A stretch of 64,000 bases of DNA, taken from Subtercola boreus (lineage in GTDB: Bacteria; Actinomycetota; Actinomycetes; Actinomycetales; Microbacteriaceae). A model generated the notes under the pieces. The model was given only the letters and a program-made list of their open reading frames with translations, made no database searches and had not been told where the DNA came from. The DNA lies in assembly GCF_003399645.1 (NCBI RefSeq), contig NZ_NBXD01000024.1, positions 213,044 to 277,043 on the forward strand, in the 5' to 3' direction. How positions within the stretch are numbered: position 1 is the first letter of the stretch; the number at the start of each line of letters is the position of its first letter. The translations under genes and the position numbers were made by a program. Shown here one piece after another: positions 9,816 to 18,465 of the stretch.

Positions 9816-10655
9816 CTACTTACGCTTCTTGCCGACGTTGCGGCGGCGAACGATGAGCTTGTCGCTCTCTTTGTTGATGTGGCGGGTGCGGCCCTCTTTC
9901 TGGCCCCACGGGCTGACCGGGTGGCGACCACCGGAGGTCTTGCCCTCACCACCACCGTGCGGGTGGTCGACCGGGTTCATGGCGACGCCACGCACGGTCG
10001 GGCGAACGCCCAACCAGCGCTTGCGGCCGGCCTTGCCCCAGTTGATGTTCGACTGCTCGGCATTGCCGACCTCGCCGATCGTCGCGCGGCAGCGGGCATC
10101 CACGTTGCGGATCTCGCCGCTCGGCAGACGAAGCTGGGCGTAGGGGCCGTCTTTAGCCACGAGGCGAACGGATGCACCGGCGGAACGGGCCATCTTGGCG
10201 CCCCCACCCGGCTTCAGCTCGATCGCGTGGATGACGGTACCGACGGGGATGTTCTTCAGCGGCAGGTTGTTGCCGGGCTTGATGTCAGCGCCGGCTCCCG
10301 ACTCGATGATGTCGCCCTGGTTGAGCTTGTTCGGGGCGATGATGTACCGCTTGGAGCCGTCGACGAAGTGCAGGAGCGCGATGCGAGCCGTGCGGTTCGG
10401 GTCGTACTCGATCTCGGCGACACGGGCGTTCACGCCGTCTTTGTCATTGCGCTTGAAGTCGATGACACGGTACTGGCGCTTGTGGCCACCACCGATGTGA
10501 CGGGTCGTGATGCGGCCGGCGTTGTTACGACCGCCGGTCTTGGGAAGCGGGCGAAGCAGCGACTTCTCGGGCGTCGTGCGCGTGATCTCCGCGAAATCGG
10601 AGACCGACGAGCCACGACGACCGGGAGTGGTCGGCTTGTACTTGCGAATAGCCAT
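9816..10655 (-). CDS. rplB: 50S ribosomal protein L2
   Basis: Core 23S rRNA-binding protein needed for peptidyl transferase assembly. The 279-residue protein contains [18 protein letters not shown] and the C-terminal signature [16 protein letters not shown]. Normal length. It lies 23 bp after rplW. Confidence 0.97.
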   Translation of the reverse strand: MAIRKYKPTTPGRRGSSVSDFAEITRTTPEKSLLRPLPKTGGRNNAGRITTRHIGGGHKRQYRVIDFKRNDKDGVNARVAEIEYDPNRTARIALLHFVDGSKRYIIAPNKLNQGDIIESGAGADIKPGNNLPLKNIPVGTVIHAIELKPGGGAKMARSAGASVRLVAKDGPYAQLRLPSGEIRNVDARCRATIGEVGNAEQSNINWGKAGRKRWLGVRPTVRGVAMNPVDHPHGGGEGKTSGGRHPVSPWGQKEGRTRHINKESDKLIVRRRNVGKKRK

Positions 10656-10678
10656 GTTTTTATCCTCTGGATTCCGAC

Positions 10679-10978
10679 TTAGCCAACAGCCGTGAAGATG
10701 TCGATGGTGCCGGACTTGAGGGTGACAATGGCACGCTTGGTGTCTTTGCGCTTTCCCAGGCCGAACTTGGTGCGACGGGTCTTGCCGATCTTGTTCATCG
10801 TGTTGACCGAAGCGACCTGAACGTCGAAGATCTTCTCGATGGCGAGCTTGATCTCGGTCTTGTTCGAGGTGGGCGCCACGATGAACGTGTACTTGCCCTC
10901 ATCGATCAGGCTGTAGCTCTTCTCGGAGACGACCGGCGAGATGATGATGTCGCGGGGGTCTTTGTTGTTGCCGCTCAT
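10679..10978 (-). CDS. rplW: 50S ribosomal protein L23
   Basis: 99-residue protein at the tunnel exit, docking site for trigger factor and SRP. It contains [37 protein letters not shown] and VNTMNKIGK. The start overlaps the rplD stop by 4 bp. Confidence 0.96.
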   Translation of the reverse strand: MSGNNKDPRDIIISPVVSEKSYSLIDEGKYTFIVAPTSNKTEIKLAIEKIFDVQVASVNTMNKIGKTRRTKFGLGKRKDTKRAIVTLKSGTIDIFTAVG

Positions 10979-11652
10979 GCTGCAACCTCAGCTTTCTCGG
11001 TGTTCACCGAACGCTGCTTCGAGGCGATGAAGCCCTCGATGGCGCCCTTGGTGAAGACGATGTCATCGCTCACCAGCACGTCGTAGGCGTTCAGCTGGTC
11101 GTAGGTCAGAACGTGGACTTCGGGAACGTTGCGAACACTGTTCACGGCGATGTCGTCGCCGCGCTCGACGACCACGAGAACGTGCTTGCTCGTCGCGATC
11201 TGGCCGAGGAGGGCCATCGCCGTCTTGGTGGACGGAACGGGGCCGAGCGTCAGCGAGTCGACGACGTGCACGCGGCTGCCGCGGGCACGGTCGGAGAGCG
11301 ACCCCAGCAGTGCTGCCGCGATCATCTTCTTGGGTGTGCGCTGGTCGTAGCTGCGGGGAGTCGGGCCGTGCACGATTCCACCACCGGTCATCTGGGGAGC
11401 ACGGATCGAGCCCTGGCGGGCGCGACCGGTTCCCTTCTGCTTGAACGGCTTGCGGCCGGCACCCGAGACCTCGCCGCGGCGCTTGACCTTGGAGGTACCC
11501 TGGCGTGCGGCCGCGAGCTGTGCGACGACGACCTGGTGGATGAGCGGCACGTTGGTGGCAACGTCGAAGAGCTCGGCCGGGAGCTCGACGGTGCCGGCCT
11601 TCTGGCCCTGGGCGTCGATGATGTCGACAGTGGTGATGTTTGCGTCAGTCAT
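10975..11652 (-). CDS. rplD: 50S ribosomal protein L4
   Basis: Tunnel-wall protein; in E. coli it also represses the S10 operon. The 225-residue sequence shows [27 protein letters not shown], the extended loop region lining the tunnel, and [24 protein letters not shown]. It starts 5 bp after rplC and overlaps rplW by 4 bp. Confidence 0.97.
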   Translation of the reverse strand: MTDANITTVDIIDAQGQKAGTVELPAELFDVATNVPLIHQVVVAQLAAARQGTSKVKRRGEVSGAGRKPFKQKGTGRARQGSIRAPQMTGGGIVHGPTPRSYDQRTPKKMIAAALLGSLSDRARGSRVHVVDSLTLGPVPSTKTAMALLGQIATSKHVLVVVERGDDIAVNSVRNVPEVHVLTYDQLNAYDVLVSDDIVFTKGAIEGFIASKQRSVNTEKAEVAA

Positions 11653-11657
11653 GAGAA

Positions 11658-12317
11658 CTACGCCCCCTTCACTGCGGTGCGAACGAATACGAGACGGCCA
11701 CGGCCACCGGGAACGGCGCCCTTGACGAGGATGAGGTTCTTCTCGGCGTCGACCGAGTGAACGACGAGGTTCAGCACGGTGACGCGCTCGCCACCCATGC
11801 GACCGGCCATGCGCATGCCCTTGAAGACACGGCTGGGGGTCGAGGAGGCGCCGATGGAACCGGGCTTGCGGTGGTTGCGGTGAGAACCGTGCGACGAGGA
11901 GACACCCTTGAAGTTGTGTCGCTTCATGACACCGGCGAAACCCTTGCCCTTGCTGGTGCCGACGACGTCGACCTTCTTGCCGGCCTCGAACACGCCATCG
12001 ACGGTCAGTTCCTGGCCGATGGTGTACTCAGCGGCGTCAGCGGTGCGGATCTCGGTGACGTGACGGCGGGGCGTGACGCCTGCCTTGTCGAAGTGACCGG
12101 TCTCGGGCTTGTTCACCTTGCGTGGGTCGATCTGGCCGGCCGCGATCTGAACGGCCTGGTAGCCGTCGACCTCGGGGGTACGGATCTGGGTCACGACGTT
12201 CGGAGTGACCTGGACGACGGTGACGGGGATGAGACGGTTGTTCTCGTCCCACACCTGGGTCATGCCGAGCTTGATGCCCAGCAGTCCCTTGGAAGTCTTG
12301 GTTGAAGTAGTAGCCAT
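11658..12317 (-). CDS. rplC: 50S ribosomal protein L3
   Basis: 23S rRNA assembly-initiator protein near the peptidyl transferase centre, 219 aa. The ATG at 12317 ([21 protein letters not shown]) was preferred because it has a GGGAG ribosome binding site 7 nt upstream and fits the family N-terminus; 12 further in-frame codons upstream look non-coding. The C-terminal half shows the L3 signature [14 protein letters not shown] and [14 protein letters not shown]. Confidence 0.97.
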   Translation of the reverse strand: MATTSTKTSKGLLGIKLGMTQVWDENNRLIPVTVVQVTPNVVTQIRTPEVDGYQAVQIAAGQIDPRKVNKPETGHFDKAGVTPRRHVTEIRTADAAEYTIGQELTVDGVFEAGKKVDVVGTSKGKGFAGVMKRHNFKGVSSSHGSHRNHRKPGSIGASSTPSRVFKGMRMAGRMGGERVTVLNLVVHSVDAEKNLILVKGAVPGGRGRLVFVRTAVKGA

Positions 12318-12327
12318 TGCCCGCTCC

Positions 12328-12636
12328 CTACAGCTTGATCTCGATGTTGACATCGGCCGGGAGGTCGAGGCGCATCAGCGAGTCGACAGCCTTGGGCGTC
12401 GGGTCGATGATGTCGATGAGGCGCTTGTGGGTGCGCTTCTCGAAGTGCTCGAAGCTGTCTTTGTACTTGTGGGGCGAACGGATGACCGCGATGACGTTCT
12501 TCTCGGTCGGCAGCGGCACGGGGCCCACCACGGTTGCACCTGCACGAGTGACTGTGTCGACGATCTTGCGCGCCGAGCTGTCGATGACCTCGTGGTCATA
12601 CGACTTAAGTCGAATGCGGATCTTTTGTCCCGCCAT
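12328..12636 (-). CDS. rpsJ: 30S ribosomal protein S10
   Basis: First gene of the operon and also NusE, a transcription antitermination partner of NusB/NusG. The ATG at 12636 gives the standard 102-residue protein beginning [19 protein letters not shown] and containing [20 protein letters not shown]. The frame is open further upstream, but that stretch is leader RNA. A long 5' leader of about 260 nt precedes it. Confidence 0.97.
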   Translation of the reverse strand: MAGQKIRIRLKSYDHEVIDSSARKIVDTVTRAGATVVGPVPLPTEKNVIAVIRSPHKYKDSFEHFEKRTHKRLIDIIDPTPKAVDSLMRLDLPADVNIEIKL

Positions 12637-12901
12637 GTTTGACTCATCTCTCTTGTCTTGCGTCGTACATCCCGAAGGCGTTGTTCGCCTTGGCTGCATT
12701 GGACGCGCCATCACTCTTGTTGTTCTTTCAAAGCCACCCGGGCGCGCAGCGAAGCTGCTTTCTCGAGAGGGTTTCTCACGCTTGTTCTGCTACCCGCGGC
12801 CTAGCCCTACAAGATCGAGGATCTATAGCTATGCACTGCCTGGTAGTGATCAGGGCTGCTGGTGTGCAAACACACTTCCACCCGGAATACCGAACTAGAA
12901 G

Positions 12902-12930
12902 AGTCTGCCACACGGAATGGGCTCGTGCAA
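12902..12930 (-). promoter_or_regulatory. probable promoter of the S10-spc operon
   Basis: On the minus strand TTGCAC (12925-12930) is followed after 17 nt by CAGACT (12902-12907). The same CAGACT -10 box appears to serve two leaderless genes further right. Transcription would start near 12895, leaving a leader of about 260 nt before rpsJ. A second possible -10, TATAGAT at 12821-12827, has no convincing -35. Most of the gap 12637-12961 would therefore be the S10 leader, where L4-type or other feedback control would act. Confidence 0.5.
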
Positions 12931-12961
12931 CCCGGGCGTGTCGCGGCGGCGTGTCGCGCCG

Positions 12962-14179
12962 TTACTGGGCGACGAGTGCCTTCGGGCGCATCCGGAGCCG
13001 CCAGTCGAGTGTCGCGAGAACGGCGAGTGCGACGGCGAGCACGGCGACGAGCGGCGCCACGGTGTCCACGGAGGCGGCAAGGCCCAGTGCGGTCGCAAGG
13101 ATGCCCGCTCCGACCGCCGTGACTGCCTGCACCAGGTATGAGAAGAGGTACAGAGCCGACAGCGTGGCGCCGCGGTGCTGCGGTTCGCTCGCGCGGGCGA
13201 TGAGGGCGAGCCCACCCATGAAGACGAGGGAGTAGCCGACGCCGCCCACGACGCACCAGAGCAGGAAGAGCAGAAGCGAACCGGATGCCGCACACAGCTC
13301 GAGCAGGCCCAGGCCGCCGATCGAGACCACGGCCCCCACGATCACGGCGATGTGGGAATGGATGCGCTGCAGCACGATGGCCGTCGCACCGATCATGACG
13401 GAGGAGATGGCGAGCAGACCACCCACCACGAGGAGGTTCGTCGTACCGGTCAGCTCGCGGGCGATCGAGGCGCCGAGCGACAGGAACACCGCTCCGACGG
13501 CGTAGGCCAGCGAGACGGCCAGGGTCGAGACGACGAAGACCCCGAGCGCCGGCCTCGGTACGCGCAGGGGCTGGGGCCGCCAGGGGATGCCCCGGGCATC
13601 CGGAACCTGCCGCGGCATTAGCCAGACCGCAAGCGCGACCACTCCGCTCAGAACGACGAGCACCCAGAAGCTCAGGCGCTCGGGCAGGGGGGCGTACTGG
13701 GCGAGCGTGCCCGAGACGAGCAGGGCGAGGGTGAGACCGAGGGCGGTCGACGCGGCGGTGAGCGAACTCGCCAGGCGCGGGTTCGACGAGGGATTGTTCT
13801 CGACGAGCGAGGCACTGGCCGCTCCGATGGCGAGCCCGGCGCCCGCACCCTGCAGCGCGCGGCCGACGTAGAGCCACGACACCTCCGGGGCCGCCACGAA
13901 GACCAGGCCGGAGACGAGGATGAGGCCCACTCCCATCAGCATCGCCAGGCGTCGCCCGATCGTATCGGAGATGCTGCCGAAGACGAGGAGCACGATCAGG
14001 AGCACCAGAGGGTAGGTCGCGAAGATCGTGGTGATGACGGTCGACGAGAGCTGCCATTCGGCCGCGTACGTCGGGTACAGCACCGACGGCGCACCGCTCG
14101 CCCACAGGCAGAGAGCGAGAACGGCGGCCGAGGCCCAGAAGGAGCCGCGCCGGGAGAAGCGGGTGAGTCGAATCGTCAT
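12962..14179 (-). CDS. MFS transporter, drug-efflux type
   Basis: A 405-residue integral membrane protein with twelve hydrophobic segments. After the second segment it has the MFS motif A-like loop GSISDTIGRRLAMLMG, and segment 5 is Gly/Ala-rich (GRALQGAGAGLAIGAASASLV), as in exporters of the DHA1/drug-efflux type. It is divergent from an HxlR regulator, so it is probably induced by a compound that the regulator senses; the substrate cannot be read from sequence. The ATG at 14179 was chosen over 14215 because it lies exactly 7 nt after a -10 box and leaves the shared operator outside the gene. Confidence 0.85.
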   Translation of the reverse strand: MTIRLTRFSRRGSFWASAAVLALCLWASGAPSVLYPTYAAEWQLSSTVITTIFATYPLVLLIVLLVFGSISDTIGRRLAMLMGVGLILVSGLVFVAAPEVSWLYVGRALQGAGAGLAIGAASASLVENNPSSNPRLASSLTAASTALGLTLALLVSGTLAQYAPLPERLSFWVLVVLSGVVALAVWLMPRQVPDARGIPWRPQPLRVPRPALGVFVVSTLAVSLAYAVGAVFLSLGASIARELTGTTNLLVVGGLLAISSVMIGATAIVLQRIHSHIAVIVGAVVSIGGLGLLELCAASGSLLLFLLWCVVGGVGYSLVFMGGLALIARASEPQHRGATLSALYLFSYLVQAVTAVGAGILATALGLAASVDTVAPLVAVLAVALAVLATLDWRLRMRPKALVAQ

Positions 14180-14186
14180 GGGGTCG

Positions 14187-14237
14187 AGCCTAGCCTCCTC
14201 GGTTGGAATTGCCAATCTAGGCAGCCCGTTCTATTCT
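14187..14237. promoter_or_regulatory. divergent overlapping promoters with shared palindromic operator
   Basis: TTGGAATTGCCAA at 14203-14215 contains the inverted arms TTGG/CCAA. Rightward (HxlR gene): -35 TTGCCA 14209-14214, 17-nt spacer, -10 TATTCT 14232-14237. Leftward (MFS gene): -35 TTGGCA (complement of 14210-14215), 17-nt spacer, -10 TAGGCT (complement of 14187-14192). The palindrome thus covers both -35 boxes, so one bound HxlR dimer could silence both genes. Both -10 boxes are so close to the start codons that both mRNAs should be leaderless. Confidence 0.7.
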
Positions 14238-14240
14238 GGA

Positions 14241-14714
14241 ATGGTGGCAACCACCGTGAAAGAACACCTGTGCTCGATCCACCGCAGCCTCGACCTGCTC
14301 GGCGAGAAATGGTCGCTGCTGATCGTGCGCAATGCCCTCCGGGGGCAGACGAAGTTCTCGGAGTTCCGGGATGCGCTGGGCGTGCCCAGCGACATCCTCA
14401 CCTCACGCCTGGCGACGCTCACGGCCGCTGGGGTGTTCGAGCGGCGGGCCTACCGCGAACCCGGAGCCCGCGAGCGATCCAGCTACCACCTCACCGAGCG
14501 GGGCCGGTCGCTGAAGACCGTGCTCGTGGCGCTGCAGGAGTGGGGTGACGAGAACACGCCCTACCCCGGCGGCCGGGTGTCGCTCGCCCAGAAGGCAGGC
14601 TCGACCGATGCTGTGCTGCTCGCATTCGTCGACGAGACGGGAGCGCGCGTCTCCCCCGACCAGGTACGCCTGGTGCCGGGCCCCGCGGCCACGATCACCT
14701 GGGACGCGGTCTAA
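14241..14714 (+). CDS. HxlR-family transcriptional regulator
   Basis: A winged-helix regulator of about 157 aa. The HxlR signature is clear: CSIHRSLDLLGEKWSLLIVR, FSEFRDALGVPSDILTSRLATL as the recognition helices, and the wing YHLTERGRSL. The conserved cysteine near the N-terminus (C12) is often redox- or quinone-reactive in this family. A C-terminal extension of about 45 residues follows. The start may be the ATG at 14241 or the GTG at 14244; the GTG lies 6 nt after the -10 box, the spacing seen for other leaderless genes here. It faces the MFS exporter across a shared operator and is likely its repressor. Confidence 0.88.
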   Translation: MVATTVKEHLCSIHRSLDLLGEKWSLLIVRNALRGQTKFSEFRDALGVPSDILTSRLATLTAAGVFERRAYREPGARERSSYHLTERGRSLKTVLVALQEWGDENTPYPGGRVSLAQKAGSTDAVLLAFVDETGARVSPDQVRLVPGPAATITWDAV

Positions 14715-14793
14715 CCGGCCGCCCTGCGACGGCACCGCTGCCTGCGTCAGCCTGCACCTGACTACGCCCGGGCTGCTGCGTCTGCGCCGGTCG

Positions 14794-15765
14794 TCACTCG
14801 TAGAGCAGGGCCCGGAGTTCACTCTCGGCCGAGGCCAGACGGGCGGGGTCGATGGTGAGGCCCTCGTTGAACTTGTCGACGAGGCGCGGGTCGACGTAAC
14901 TGCTCTTCGCGATCGCGGGGGTGTTGCTCAGAACAGCCGCCGCGTCGCGCATGCTCTGCGCGAGCGCCTTCCTGCGCCTGTACTCCGAGGGCTGCGGCCC
15001 CGCCTTCGCGAGGCTCACCGCCGCGGCCAGAGTGCCGTGCAGGGTGCGGAAGTCCTTGGCGGTGAACTCTCCCCCGGTCTGCTCCCGCACGTACGAGTTG
15101 ATGTCGAAAGCGCCCAGCGGATGCCAGTGGCCCCGCCCGTCGCGAAAGGCCAGCAGGTGGGCGTTCGGCCCACGCCGCTTCAGTCCGGCGACCACCCGGG
15201 CGAGCTCTTCGTCGCGGATGTCGGACTCCCACGACTGCCCGCTCTTCGCCGGGAACGCGAGATGAACGGTGTCGCCGCTCACCCGCACGTGCGCGCAGAG
15301 GAGGGTCGAGAGTCCGTAACTGCCGTGCTGCTCGGCGTACCGCTCGCTACCCACCCGGAGCGAACCCTGGTCGAGCATCCGGAATGCGGCGGCCGATGCA
15401 CGATCGCGGTCGGGCTGCTCGCGCCGGAGGTCGAGTGTGACCTTCCGCCGGGCGACGGGCAGCGACTCGGCGAGGCTGAGCGCCCGGTCGAACTTGATGC
15501 GGTCCTTCTGCTCGCGCCAGGTGGGGTGGTAGATGTACTGGCGGCGGCCTGCGGCGTCGATACCGGTGGCCTGGATGTGGCCGTTCACGTACGGTGCGAT
15601 CCACACCTCGCGCCAGGCCGGCGGAATGCCGAGGTGCTCGATGCGGGCGCGGAGCTCCGGGTCGGTGAGCGTGGTCCCGTCGACGTCGCGGTACGTGAAC
15701 CCGCGCCCCGCCTTGAGCCGCCGGAGCCCCCTCCCGCTCGAATCGCTCCGTCGCAACCTCACCAT
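14794..15765 (-). CDS. type IB DNA topoisomerase
   Basis: Poxvirus-like/eukaryote-type topoisomerase that nicks one strand and relaxes supercoils of either sign. The 323-residue protein has the N-terminal domain (IPPAWREVWI, GHIQATGIDAAGRRQYIYHP) and a catalytic domain with RVGSERY, KDFRTLHGT and the nucleophile tyrosine in SSYVDP (Y290). This is the usual bacterial length. A TAGGGT box (complement of 15772-15777) sits 6 nt before the ATG, predicting a leaderless mRNA. It converges on the HxlR gene with nothing recognisable in the 79-bp gap. It is not a phage integrase, because the YIYHPTWREQK signature is specific to TopIB. Confidence 0.92.
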   Translation of the reverse strand: MVRLRRSDSSGRGLRRLKAGRGFTYRDVDGTTLTDPELRARIEHLGIPPAWREVWIAPYVNGHIQATGIDAAGRRQYIYHPTWREQKDRIKFDRALSLAESLPVARRKVTLDLRREQPDRDRASAAAFRMLDQGSLRVGSERYAEQHGSYGLSTLLCAHVRVSGDTVHLAFPAKSGQSWESDIRDEELARVVAGLKRRGPNAHLLAFRDGRGHWHPLGAFDINSYVREQTGGEFTAKDFRTLHGTLAAAVSLAKAGPQPSEYRRRKALAQSMRDAAAVLSNTPAIAKSSYVDPRLVDKFNEGLTIDPARLASAESELRALLYE

Positions 15766-15847
15766 CCCCCGACCCTACCCGGCCCCGTCCCGGCCCACCG
15801 GCGGCCCGCCGCCCCGCGCACCGCAACACCTCGGCAAGCCCGCCCCC

Positions 15848-15913
15848 AAGTGAGACACCTGCGGCCTGGCGAGACGCGCACGCGCGTCTCACCAGCGCAC
15901 ACGTGTCTCACTT
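15848..15913. repeat. 66-bp palindromic element, left copy (GTGAGACAC family)
   Basis: Outer arms AAGTGAGACAC (15848-15858) and GTGTCTCACTT (15903-15913) are perfect. Inner arms CTGGCGAGACGCG (15866-15878) and CGCGTCTCACCAG (15883-15895) differ at one base. The stop codon of the AbiEi-like gene (15908-15910) lies inside the right outer arm. It can fold from either strand and may act as a bidirectional terminator. Confidence 0.8.
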
Positions 15914-16864
15914 TCGGATGACGGGCACGCCGGCCGTGGTGAGGAGGCTGCGGAGACGCGTGGGGGTGCGCAGGTCATCGAACATCCAACGCGCAACGTT
16001 GTTGCCCTCGGCGCGCAAGTGATCCTCACGGATCTTCTCTGCCACGACTGCTTCACCCGGCGACATCGAGCCGAGGTACTCGGGTTTCAGATACTTACCC
16101 CTGCCATCGAACTCTCCGATGATCTTGAGCTCAGGCCATTCGAAATCCGTGTAGTAGAAGCCACCGCGGGGGTTGGCGTGCCTCGTCTGGAGCGCCGGCT
16201 TGGGCATCCCGAAGTCGGACATCAGCAGCCGACTCCAACTCTCACCCGGACTCGTGGCACCGACCCGAGCTGCCCCGATCGCGAGGCGGACCTTCGCCTG
16301 CCCTCGGCCGCGGACCCGCTCCCTCGCAAGGTGCTCGAGCTCGGGCAGGTCGGCTTGCAGCTCCGGCGCGCAGACGTCGCGGTTCAGGGCATGGTCGATC
16401 ATCACCACCGCGGCGAGCGTGCTGCACGAACGGGCGACATCAACAAGAGTGCGAAGCGGCGTGGTCACCCGCAGGCCGTCGACCCGCGTGACGTCTTCCG
16501 CGGGCAGTTGCACGCGATGCTCGCGCACTGCCGCTCGGCTGTGCGCGCCAGAGCCCGGCGCTGAGACCAGATGCACCTCACGTGGCCACGCACCGAGACG
16601 CGGGTAGCCCCAGAGGATGGCGGCGGATTCGTATCCGATGACCGCACGCTGACGCGTCCCCGCCACAGCCCTGATCCGGGCGATCTGCCGTCCGCGTTCC
16701 GCTGTAGCACGCCATTCGTCACTCGACACGTAGACACTTCGGCGAAGCCTGACCCGCTCTCCGCTCTGTAGCGATCGACGGAGAGCACGATCGTCCACCG
16801 CGGTGGCGAGGCTCCCACTGCGAACGAATTCAAGTTGAAGGGCACGGATGTTGTCGAAGCTCAT
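15908..16864 (-). CDS. AbiEi-antitoxin-like protein with nuclease-like C-terminal domain
   Basis: A 318-residue protein. Residues 1-60 or so resemble the winged-helix N-terminus of AbiEi-type antitoxins (LRRSLQSGERVRLRRSVYVS), followed by the AbiEi middle region (YESAAILWGYPR, VTTPLRTLVDVAR). The C-terminal part has a PD-(D/E)xK-like core (TDFEWPELKIIGEFDGRGKY). Such proteins are abundant in actinobacteria, usually without the AbiEii toxin, and none is present here. The ATG at 16864 is 6 nt after CATTCT (complement of 16871-16876), suggesting a leaderless mRNA; the frame is open further upstream but runs into the right-hand palindrome. The function is unknown. Confidence 0.75.
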   Translation of the reverse strand: MSFDNIRALQLEFVRSGSLATAVDDRALRRSLQSGERVRLRRSVYVSSDEWRATAERGRQIARIRAVAGTRQRAVIGYESAAILWGYPRLGAWPREVHLVSAPGSGAHSRAAVREHRVQLPAEDVTRVDGLRVTTPLRTLVDVARSCSTLAAVVMIDHALNRDVCAPELQADLPELEHLARERVRGRGQAKVRLAIGAARVGATSPGESWSRLLMSDFGMPKPALQTRHANPRGGFYYTDFEWPELKIIGEFDGRGKYLKPEYLGSMSPGEAVVAEKIREDHLRAEGNNVARWMFDDLRTPTRLRSLLTTAGVPVIRK

Positions 16865-16980
16865 GACCCGAGAATGGCGCCCGACCCCCTCCCCCCATCT
16901 GCCCCATCCGCAATCTGTGCACAACCCACCCCGGACTCCCCCTGTGGAGCACCCACCCGTCCGCCCCAGCGACTGCAGAT

Positions 16981-17042
16981 GTGAGACAGGTGCGTGCAGT
17001 TGAGGCGCGCATGCGCGTCTCAACTGCACGTAGGTGTCTCAC
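16981..17042. repeat. 62-bp palindromic element, right copy (GTGAGACA family)
   Basis: Outer arms GTGAGACA (16981-16988) and TGTCTCAC (17035-17042) are perfect. Inner arms at 16994-17009 and 17014-17029 match at 15 of 16 positions and meet at a GCGCATGCGC centre. The outer motif and the GAGACGCG-type core are shared with the element at 15848-15913, but the connecting bases differ, so this is a diverged second copy. A G-rich run follows at 17048-17098. Confidence 0.8.
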
Positions 17043-17105
17043 GTATCGGATCGGGGGCGGGGGGGGCGGGGGGCGGGGGGTGGGGGTGCGTGGGCGGGTT
17101 AACGA

Positions 17106-17140
17106 AAGAAGGGCCGCACCCTTGCGGGGCGGCCCTTCTT
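17106..17140 (-). terminator. rho-independent terminator of the str operon
   Basis: Twelve-base perfect arms, AAGAAGGGCCGC (17106-17117) and GCGGCCCTTCTT (17129-17140), with an 11-nt loop, lie 17 bp after the tuf stop. On the minus strand the stem ends in a T-rich stretch (TTCTTTCGTT). This is the strongest terminator in the window. Confidence 0.9.
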
Positions 17141-17156
17141 CAGTTCAGCTGCGGTG

Positions 17157-18350
17157 CTACTTGGTGACCTTGGTCACCGTTCCGGCGCCGACGGTGCGGC
17201 CACCCTCACGGATGGCGAAGCCGAGGCCCTCCTCCATCGCGATGGGCTGGATGAGCTCAACGCTGATGTCGGTGGTGTCGCCGGGCATGACCATCTCGGT
17301 GCCCTCGGGCAGCGTGATGACGCCGGTGACGTCGGTGGTGCGGAAGTAGAACTGCGGACGGTAGTTCGTGTAGAACGGGTTGTGACGCCCACCCTCATCC
17401 TTCGAGAGGATGTACGCGGTGCCGTCGAAGCCGGTGTGCGGGGTGACCGAACCGGGCTTGACGACGACCTGGCCGCGCTCGACGTCTTCGCGCTTGGTGC
17501 CACGGAGAAGAAGACCACAGTTCTCGCCGGCCCACGCCTCGTCGAGCTGCTTGTGGAACATCTCGATACCGGTGACCGTGGTCTTGACGGTGGGACGGAT
17601 GCCCACGATCTCGACCTCGGAGTTGATGGCGAGGGTTCCGCGCTCTGCGCGGCCGGTGACGACGGTGCCACGACCGGTGATCGTGAAGACGTCTTCGATC
17701 GGCATGAGGAACGGCTTGTCACGGTCGCGCACCGGGTCGGGCACGGACTCGTCGACAGCTGCCATGAGCTCGACGATGCTGTCGACCCACTTCTCGTCAC
17801 CCTCGAGGGCCTTGAGAGCGGAGACACGAACGACGGGCGCGTCGTCGCCGGGGAAGCCCTGGCTCGACAGCAGCTCGCGGACCTCGAGCTCGACGAGCTC
17901 GAGGATCTCTTCGTCGTCGACCGCGTCGGTCTTGTTCAGCGCGACCAGCAGGTACGGCACGCCGACCTGGCGGGCGAGCAGAACGTGCTCGCGGGTCTGG
18001 GCCATCGGGCCGTCGGTGGCGGCGACGACGAGGATCGCGCCGTCCATCTGGGCTGCACCGGTGATCATGTTCTTGATGTAGTCAGCGTGACCGGGGGCGT
18101 CGACGTGCGCGTAGTGGCGCTTCGCGGTCTCGTACTCGACGTGCGAGATGTTGATCGTGATGCCGCGCTGGCGCTCCTCGGGAGCGGAGTCGATCGACGC
18201 GAAATCGCGCTGAACGTTGGTCGCAGACGGGAACTTGTCAGCCAGCACCTTGGAAATGGCCGCGGTGAGCGTGGTCTTTCCGTGGTCGACGTGACCGATT
18301 GTTCCGATGTTTACGTGCGGCTTTGTCCGCTCGAACTTGGCCTTGGCCAC
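17157..18350 (-). CDS. tuf: translation elongation factor Tu
   Basis: GTPase that delivers aminoacyl-tRNA to the ribosome. The 397-residue protein has the G1 motif GHVDHGKT, the switch I/II segments ([22 protein letters not shown]), NKTD and the C-terminal beta-barrels ending GAGTVTKV. Last gene of the str operon, behind a GAGGAGG ribosome binding site and a leader hairpin. Confidence 0.98.
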   Translation of the reverse strand: MAKAKFERTKPHVNIGTIGHVDHGKTTLTAAISKVLADKFPSATNVQRDFASIDSAPEERQRGITINISHVEYETAKRHYAHVDAPGHADYIKNMITGAAQMDGAILVVAATDGPMAQTREHVLLARQVGVPYLLVALNKTDAVDDEEILELVELEVRELLSSQGFPGDDAPVVRVSALKALEGDEKWVDSIVELMAAVDESVPDPVRDRDKPFLMPIEDVFTITGRGTVVTGRAERGTLAINSEVEIVGIRPTVKTTVTGIEMFHKQLDEAWAGENCGLLLRGTKREDVERGQVVVKPGSVTPHTGFDGTAYILSKDEGGRHNPFYTNYRPQFYFRTTDVTGVITLPEGTEMVMPGDTTDISVELIQPIAMEEGLGFAIREGGRTVGAGTVTKVTK

Positions 18351-18373
18351 TGGGTCCTCCTCAGGACTTTCAT

Positions 18374-18412
18374 GCTGAGCGGCCGATCGAGAGTGTCGAC
18401 CGGCTGCTCAGC
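18374..18412 (-). promoter_or_regulatory. stem-loop in the fusA-tuf junction
   Basis: GCTGAGC (18374-18380) pairs with GCTCAGC (18406-18412), and the inner bases continue the pairing with one mismatch (CCGATCGA against TCGACCGG). It sits between the fusA stop and the tuf ribosome binding site. It may protect or define a tuf-only transcript; no tuf promoter with a good -35 was found in this gap. Confidence 0.5.
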
Positions 18413-18465
18413 GGGGTGTTGTTTAGATATGTTACTAGGCCCGGGAGGGCCGGGAGACGACGAGC

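Noticed and set aside
14794..15765. Tyrosine recombinase/integrase marking a mobile island
   Set aside because: The tyrosine protein has the N-terminal and catalytic signatures of a type IB topoisomerase, and no attachment-site duplication or tRNA gene was seen nearby.
17048..17098. G-rich run as a deliberate regulatory quadruplex
   Set aside because: The G runs are on the plus strand beyond the tuf terminator with no gene depending on them; it may form a quadruplex in vitro, but nothing in the context supports a role.
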